A DNA stretch of 64,000 nt from contig CM055877.1 of the NCBI GenBank assembly GCA_029582165.1, forward strand, positions 3,888,023-3,952,022, in the 5' to 3' direction. Both the position numbers and the translations under genes were made by a program. Positions 58,096 through 64,000 of this stretch are shown piece by piece. The notes under the pieces were generated by a model, which saw only the letters and a program-made list of their open reading frames with translations, searched no databases and had not been told where the DNA came from. The stretch comes from Portulaca oleracea (taxonomy: Eukaryota; Streptophyta; Magnoliopsida; Caryophyllales; Portulacaceae). Every line of letters starts with the position of its first letter. The first letter of the stretch is position 1.

Positions 58096-58779
58096 CAGAT
58101 CGAAATAACAAAAGAAGATATTTTGAACCAATAGTGACGTACGTAAAAATAAATATATTTTGAACCACATATTGTGTGTATGATCACATCTCAATATAAT
58201 GTGGTCATACAATTTTAATGTAGTACAACGCGATCACCCAATAAGCATTGACATGTTTTATTTCGTTACAAGTTCGTGTTTTACGGTCCCCATATATGCA
58301 TTAGCATTAGCTAATTGTTTGTCCAAAGTTTGATATTGTGTGATTCTACAACGGGTTATGAAGTATTTAAATACTATTATGTTTTAAACAATACACTCGT
58401 GTCTTGTACGACAGTGTGCGGCCAACAAATACCATCACATTCCTTGTGTGATCACATTTCAATATGTTGTAGTCAAACAATGTTATTGTATTACAGTGTG
58501 ATCAAGCAAGAAGCATTGTCGTATTTCATTGCGTATGTATCATTGACCGATGCAAATGTCTTATACTCTCTATATCATTTTGTGGGGTTTCTTTTCTTTT
58601 TCTTTTTTTAACGAGGATGTCTTGTACTACATCAATGGAACGATTAGTTTTTTTTTTGTTTCTAACATATACATGACATGTCCACACTACATAGAACTGT
58701 GATCAAATGACAAACGTCAACCTATACACATGCAACAACGTATCAAAACGACATGGATAATATGCAAGGTGTTGATTTA

Positions 58780-59830
58780 AGCAACCATAATGTGTGTGGC
58801 CGCAGGACATCAACGGTGTGGTATAACTTTCTTTATTATATAAATACCAAGCCAATAACACATAATGACCCAGGTTCAAACATTACATAACAAAAATTTA
58901 AACAATTGCTCACTACAAACCCACGGTGAAGACATACCATACTAAATTCACAACCACAAAACTGCCTGCGACTCTTTGCTTGTTGATTTGTTACCAAAAA
59001 AACGCAGTGTGGTGATTTAAACTTCCATAATGGTATTGGCCACACCCGCCAATTGCGTGGTCGAACTATATTTATTATATAAATGCCAAGTCCAACACAC
59101 AAACTGACCTAAATTCAAATGTTTCTTAACAAGACGTTCATCAATCGCTCATACCGACTCGCACCAATTGCAAAACAACATAAACGAACACCAAAAAAAA
59201 TCGCACTTCACGCCTCACTGGCTGCGTTCAGAGCAGGTCCTCAAATTTATTATCTATTGTGATTGGCCACAGTCATAATTGGTGTGGTCAGGCTTTATTT
59301 GTTCTATATATGCAAAGTCCCATACAGAAACTGACCTAACTTTAAAAATTTCTTAACCAAACGATCGTCAATTGCTCATTACCAACCCGCAACAATTACA
59401 AGACAAAATAAACACGTGAATGCTGATGTTCATTCCCTCAATGAATGGTCATGGTACCATTTTGAATTCCACATTGGATATGATCATACTTTAATGGACT
59501 GTGATCAAAACTAGAACAACAACCCAAACCAGGTGCATATGTCCCTCGTATGCTGCCTATATGTAATCAATCATCGAACACACACCCTCGTGGTGTGGAC
59601 ACCATGTGCTTTGTGTACCACACACACTGTGTTGAGGGTGACCAGTTGAGCAACATCAAACAAACCCTACGAAAATGCATTGTAAAAAAAACGCAAAGTG
59701 GTGATTTGAAATTCCATAATGATATTGGCCACACCCATCAATGGTGTGGTCGAACTGTATTTATACAAATGTCAATTCCAACACACAAACTGACCTAAAT
59801 TCAAATATTTCTTAACCCAAAGTTCATCAA
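58780..59830. repeat. Four degenerate repeats of about 220-450 bp spacing
   Basis: A block containing GTGGTGATTTAAACTTCCATAA, then a TTGGCCACACC...GTGGTCG segment and ACACAAACTGACCTAAATTC, recurs near 58760, 59010, 59250 and 59695. Copies are partly decayed. Non-coding. Confidence 0.7.
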
Positions 59831-60229
59831 TTGTTCAACATGTGAGCAGTAGAAATACTTCCACTCCCTACCCCATTTAGTCTTCCCGACTGTGTGCGTA
59901 CCGCTACACACACTAAACCCAGCCGCTATTGCATACTTCTCGTAAAACAACTTGGCATCAGCCAACGTGTTGAACCATTTCCCTGTGCTCGATACAACTG
60001 TTTCGTCGTCGCACCTTGGCTAGTAGATCGTCACGCTTGACTCGTCACTGTCCGGTACAGGTGGTGGCGCTACATAGTTGTGGTGGCGCTACATAGTTGT
60101 GGTGGCTACCCCCCGCGGCACTGCATTGAACAAGCAAAAAACGATCGTCGCATTACCCAATTACACGTCGAATGCATTAACATAATCATGATGCATAACA
60201 CATACCATTATACAAACCTATGTGATTCG

Positions 60230-61060
60230 TTGGATCTATAATGGATGGCTTAATCATCGTGTTGGCACTCATGGTCTGCGTGGACAACCCACCACTTGTG
60301 CATGTACCCCCCCCCCCCCCCCCCATCAGTGGCAATATGTCTGGTGCTTGTGGGCAAGATCGACAATACATACTGTTTTCAATGCACGATACTAGCAGAT
60401 GGACTGTCGTGGCTGACCTAAAACACATTATATTGATGGCGCCCACATCTATCACATGCGAGTGCCACCCCACCCCCCCAGTGTCCACACATGAAATGTG
60501 TGTGGTCAATGCATATATTTTTCAATATCATGTGATTATCTGGATTTATACTGGATGGCTTAATCATACGATCGCATGTGATTATCTGGATCTATACTGG
60601 ATGGCTTAATCATAATATGGACACCGGGTGTCGATGTGGACAATCGACCACACGTACATATACCCCCATCAATGTCCACACCTCTAATGCTCGTGGACAA
60701 GGTCGACAATACATAATGTTTTCAAATTCCTGATAACAACAAATGGGTTGCCATGTCTTACCTAAAACATGGATATTTTGATTGCGATCACATCCACCAC
60801 ATGCGAGTGTCCAACCCTCCCCAGTGTCCATACACGCAATGTATATGGTCAATGCATATATTTTTCAACATTTGATGTTTGTGCCAAAGGTCGACTAGAC
60901 GTACTATTTCAATGGTCATTTAATAAACGATGGAATATCATGGCTGACCTAAAACATTGATATTTCACTGGTATGCATGTTGTGAAAAACGCAGTGGTGA
61001 TAGGCGGATACATACGACCCCACCCAATGCCCCCGTTTCCGGCACAATCTCTCTCCCGAC
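60230..61060. repeat. Two to three tandem repeats of about 310 bp, with an 18-C run
   Basis: Units begin near 60230, 60585 and 60850 with GGATGGCTTAATCAT or its decayed form. They share a CGACAATACATA...TGTTTTCAA segment and CACATGCGAGTG. An uninterrupted run of 18 C lies at 60307-60324. Confidence 0.75.
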
Positions 61061-61504
61061 GTCCATGGACTGGACAACATACTGTATGATGTTATATGCT
61101 GGAAGAATAATAATCAGAGTAGAAGTTCATACCTGTTTGACGCCATTTTTAATTGATACGTATGGTGTAGATCTGAATTGCTTCGTTAGACTGCAGTATA
61201 ATTCATTTGACTGTGATGCAACCCTCCAGGAACAGCCTTCAGCATGTAATCTTCTATTTTTGACCAGAATAATATCACATTCAATACCCCCCTGATACCT
61301 TCAGTTTTTTTCTATAATTAAATGGATTCTGTAATTTATTTTTTTTGAAAGCAAAACCACTAGCTGTTTTGTGATTTAGATTAGTGGTTTTCTATCATTT
61401 TGGCACATGTGTGTAAAATTAATCTCAGACGTTAGATTATATTGGATGGTCAGGATCTTCTCTTCCTACCTTCCTACCTGAAGTTCCTTCCTACTGGATC
61501 CGTT

Positions 61505-61506
<2 letters not shown>

Positions 61507-61544
<38 letters not shown>

Positions 61545-61593
61545 TCACACACATACATACATACATACATACATACATACATACATACATACA

Positions 61594-61624
<31 letters not shown>
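61507..61624. repeat. (TA)n followed by (CATA)n microsatellite
   Basis: (TA)n at 61507-61543, then about 18 CATA units to 61624. The ORF across it is repeat-encoded. Confidence 0.95.
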
Positions 61625-61626
61625 TC

Positions 61627-61790
61627 AAGGTTGTTAAAATCGGGATCCTAACTCGAAACTATGGGGAAGTTAGGATCGGAATTTAGCCCATGCAGGATCG
61701 TAGATCGTGTGTAAATAGTAGAATCGTTTTGACGATTTTGGACCATAATATCGTAGGATCGTAAATCAGGATCAGGATTTTAATAACTAT
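61627..61790. mobile_element. Small MITE-like element
   Basis: Imperfect inverted ends GGTTGTTAAAATCGGGATCC... and ...GGATCAGGATTTTAATAAC, with internal GGATCGTA repeats. I could not fix a target-site duplication. Confidence 0.5.
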
Positions 61791-62010
61791 GTACATATTG
61801 ATGGATTTGTAATGACATTAAAAAAAACTTAAACTTTGGATGAATTTGTAATAAATTAATGAATTTCAAAAATTATTTAACTTTTTGATAGGCATAGGAG
61901 TTGCATACCAAAGAGTGAAATATAATAATTGCAATCGAAGAGAGCAATGGCGCCAAAGTAAAAATTAGATAATGTTCTTGAGTCGTTACAGTTAAGTCAG
62001 TAAAGACATA
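61790..62010 (-). pseudogene. Inverted remnant of an HSP70 3' end
   Basis: On minus this matches the last codons and 3'UTR of HSP70 copy 2 (36630-36850), including GACTCAAGAACATTATCTAA and CATCCAAAGTTTAAG. The coding end differs (TCTTTACTGACTTAA), so it is a third paralogue's 3' end. The rest of the gene is absent, cut by (TA)n at 62011. Confidence 0.82.
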
Positions 62011-62019
62011 TATATATAT

Positions 62020-63239
62020 ATATAACGCCTCAAAATTCAATTATAGATTTAACGATCAATATCAAACGTTGACTAATTTTAACAGCGGAAGTCTCATTTT
62101 TTTTTTCAATTGGACGTTATATATTGTCATATCCCCAAAGAAATACAAGGCAAGAAGGAAAAAACTAACAATTAAACCTCAACTTTAAAACCAAACTAAA
62201 CAACTTCAAATCCTTAAATCAAACAACTCAACAACACAAACTCCAAGTCTACTCAAATGAAGCACAAAATAAAATTAAAAAAGAAACAACTTCTAAACAT
62301 GCCAAGCCTCACTTCTAATTCTCGTTCCCAACATCTGCTTCACCTGAAAACAAAACATTTACAAACATGAGGGTAACTCAATAATGTCTACTCTAACAGT
62401 CAAAATAAGTAAGACATACGGGCGTGATGGAATAGATGAAAGCTTGAGTAGATCATAATAATCAATCAACGAAAGAAACTTGAACACACTAGAACTGGAT
62501 ATGACCCATGGATAAAGGAGGGAATCCACCACCAACGGATTAACATCCCACCATGATTATCATAAAGGAAATCCACCAAATAATCAATAAAGGGATGACT
62601 TGCAACACCACCAAATCAATTGGATAAAGTAAACAAGGTTTGAGGAGGAATTAGGGAAAAACCCAATTTCATAAGCATAATGTTCATAATCTGCCTTGAA
62701 AACAGTGAAAAAATAGTATTTATACAAGGGGGAATTAAGGTCTTAAACACAGTCATTTTAGGCTAAATAACACGCGAAAAACATACGGTCGCGGGCACGA
62801 CGGGCATGGTTGCAGGCGCTTCGGAACGAGAAAACGTCAGGGCGACTTGGCAGGAGCGCGACGTTGCGGGCGCTACGCCTGGCGTCGCGGGCGCAACTAG
62901 CTAGGGCTGCAAGAATGTTGCGGGCGTAATGTAGTTGATCGCGGGTGCGACCTCGTTCTGTCCAATTTCCCTGATTTGGCAATCATACCGTTGTGGGCGC
63001 GACGAAGGGAGTGTGGCGGGCACAACCTTATTCTATCCACTTCCCCTTGGTTTGGCTGACACGCGTAGTAGACGCTATGATCGCAATAGCATGCACGATG
63101 CCTGTCTGCGCATGCTTCCTTGTTTCCAAATCCTTCGTCCTTGCAAGTAGTTGCACCGGGTCTCACCCAAACCCCGTTACCACCTAGTTCATGTTCTCGG
63201 GAAGGCCCAGTTCGATCCTGAGGCCTTCGGGGTTGGTGG
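62020..63239 (-). repeat. 3' LTR of a third Ty3/gypsy element (right limit uncertain)
   Basis: Left end TATAACGCCTC at the (TA)n tract. It resembles the beginning of the 4888-8713 LTR in blocks (AATTCAATTATAG, AGCGGAAG, ATATCCCCAAAGAAATACAAG, ACCTGAAAACAAAACATTT), so the LTR families are related. TATAAATA (minus) is at 62717-62724. A GCGGGCGC-rich array lies at 62785-63035. I could not locate the TG end exactly; it should lie between about 63100 and 63240. Confidence 0.65.
62717..62724 (-). promoter_or_regulatory. TATA box of third Ty3/gypsy LTR
   Basis: TATAAATA on minus in the context TTGTATAAATACTATTT, with the GC-rich array upstream of it. Confidence 0.55.
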
Positions 63240-64000
63240 ATCGTGCGAGCCTCCTTAGAAGGTCTCGGTGCCCATCCATTGGATGGCTGAGACTAACCTC
63301 GAGTTCTCGTGCTTTACCATGAATTGAACCTCAAGGTTTGATGTGGTGGAGGTGGGTCGCTTTGCAAAGGCGACCAGAGACGAAAACGGACTTCGGGACT
63401 CTTCATCGTCCCTTTCTTGAAGAGGATTTTCCCTCAAATCTGCACCGGGTTCAACCTCCATATATAAGGTGAAAGGTCGCCAATGTTGAAAGTAGAAGAG
63501 ATCCCTATATCCCCTGGAAGATCAAGCTTATACGCATTGTTGTTGACCTTCTCCAGTATCTTGAATGGTCCCTCACTTCTTGGCATAAGTTTGCTTCTCC
63601 TCCTAGAGGGAAAGCGTTCTTTCTTCAAGTGAAGCCAAACCAAATCTTTGGGTTGGATGTGATGTTCCACCGATACTTGTTGCCCCGGGATTTGTAAAGC
63701 TCATTAGTTCGCTCGATCTTCTCACGAATTTGCCGGTGAAGCCTTTTGATCTCGGTGGTTCTCTCGCTAGCTTCAAAACTTGCTCTCGACTATAATGGAA
63801 GAGTGATGAGTTCGATGGGAGAGATAGGATTGATCCCGTAGCAAGTTTCGAAGGGAGAATGTCCCGTAGCGAAGGAAGGAGCCCGATTGTAGGAAAATTC
63901 AGCATGACAAAGCTTCGCATCCTAATCCCACAAACTCTTGCTCACAAGACCCCGAAGCAAGGTAGTGAGGGTCTTGTTGGTCACCTCAGTTTGACCATCC
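63240..64000 (-). pseudogene. Ty3/gypsy integrase C-terminal part, third element, partial
   Basis: Minus-strand fragments of the end of pol. They include the integrase catalytic-core tail, where the frame gives AEFSYNRAPSFATGHSPFE, and the C-terminal region with DLVWLHLKKERFPSRRRSKL and FNIGDLSPY. Frames change near 63650 and 63450, and an in-frame stop interrupts the segment near 63790, so this copy is damaged. No chromodomain is evident. The window ends inside integrase. Clade not determined; sequence style differs from the 1-18540 element. Confidence 0.82.

Larger units (their letters stand above)
56211..61506. mobile_element. 5.3-kb terminal-inverted-repeat element filled with internal repeats, flanked by (TA)n
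   Basis: Terminal repeats of about 68 bp with four mismatches (GGAAC[AG]GATCCAGTAGG... against its reverse complement ending 61506). Weaker similarity continues inward to about 150 bp. The only exon-like coding segment is 57835-58095. Most of the interior consists of three repeat blocks: 57150-57710, about 58780-59830 and 60230-61060. The (TA)n flanks and terminal structure suggest a MULE derivative, but no transposase is present. Confidence 0.78.

Noticed and set aside
61442..61651. ORF of Ile-Tyr and His-Thr-Tyr repeats (similar ones at 37076-37489 and 40543-40770)
   Set aside because: Translations of microsatellites.

Overview
This window is plant nuclear DNA, almost certainly from a flowering plant and probably a eudicot. 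The evidence is cytosolic-type HSP70 genes with plant-style introns, a chromodomain Ty3/gypsy (Tekay-like) retrotransposon, a Cassandra TRIM carrying a 5S rRNA-like sequence, and Mutator-like elements (MULEs) that carry OTU, plant-mobile-domain and GRF zinc-finger genes. I cannot name the species. Apart from one HSP70 gene that is probably functional, everything here is transposable elements or damaged genes.

Layout. Positions 1-18540: Ty3/gypsy chromovirus DNA on the minus strand, arranged internal-LTR-internal-LTR. One full unit (4888-18540, LTRs of about 3.8 kb, iMet-type primer site) adjoins a second, more damaged internal region that shares its left LTR and runs off the window. Positions 18541-19720: two short MULE-derived MITEs, each embedded in (TA)n, followed by a hAT fragment. 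Positions 19917-23484: HSP70 copy 1, with a 5'UTR intron and one short coding intron. Positions 23485-29284: a (TA)n-bounded element, a probable LTR with an adjacent ORF, and a Harbinger MITE. Positions 29285-36850: a duplicate of the HSP70 locus, now a pseudogene. It has been enlarged by a copia solo LTR, a Harbinger element and a hAT element, each with readable target-site duplications. A 5'-truncated LINE follows.

Positions 37464-54970: the centrepiece, a 17.5-kb MULE with about 340-370 bp terminal inverted repeats. It carries two convergent genes: a MuDR-type transposase (minus strand) and a small GRF zinc-finger/coiled-coil/transmembrane protein (plus strand). This resembles the two-gene mudrA/mudrB layout with a different second protein. 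The GRF gene is split by a solo LTR with target-site duplication GAATA. That LTR is in turn split by a second MULE, with an OTU-fused transposase on plus and a plant-mobile-domain gene on minus. The MuDR-type transposase is split by a hAT MITE with target-site duplication CCCATCAA. Both transposase genes are pseudogenes.

Positions 55028-56169: a Cassandra TRIM array of three LTRs and two internal regions. Positions 56211-61506: a 5.3-kb element with 68-bp inverted termini, filled with internal repeats. Positions 61507-62010: microsatellites, a small MITE and an inverted remnant of an HSP70 3' end. Positions 62020-64000: the 3' LTR and integrase end of another Ty3/gypsy element.

Two themes recur. 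Nearly every long (TA)n tract lies directly against a transposon end. Both LTR families present as arrays occur as tandem units sharing LTRs. Many lesions are single-base indels, so consensus errors in repeated and possibly methylated DNA should be excluded before treating each one as real.
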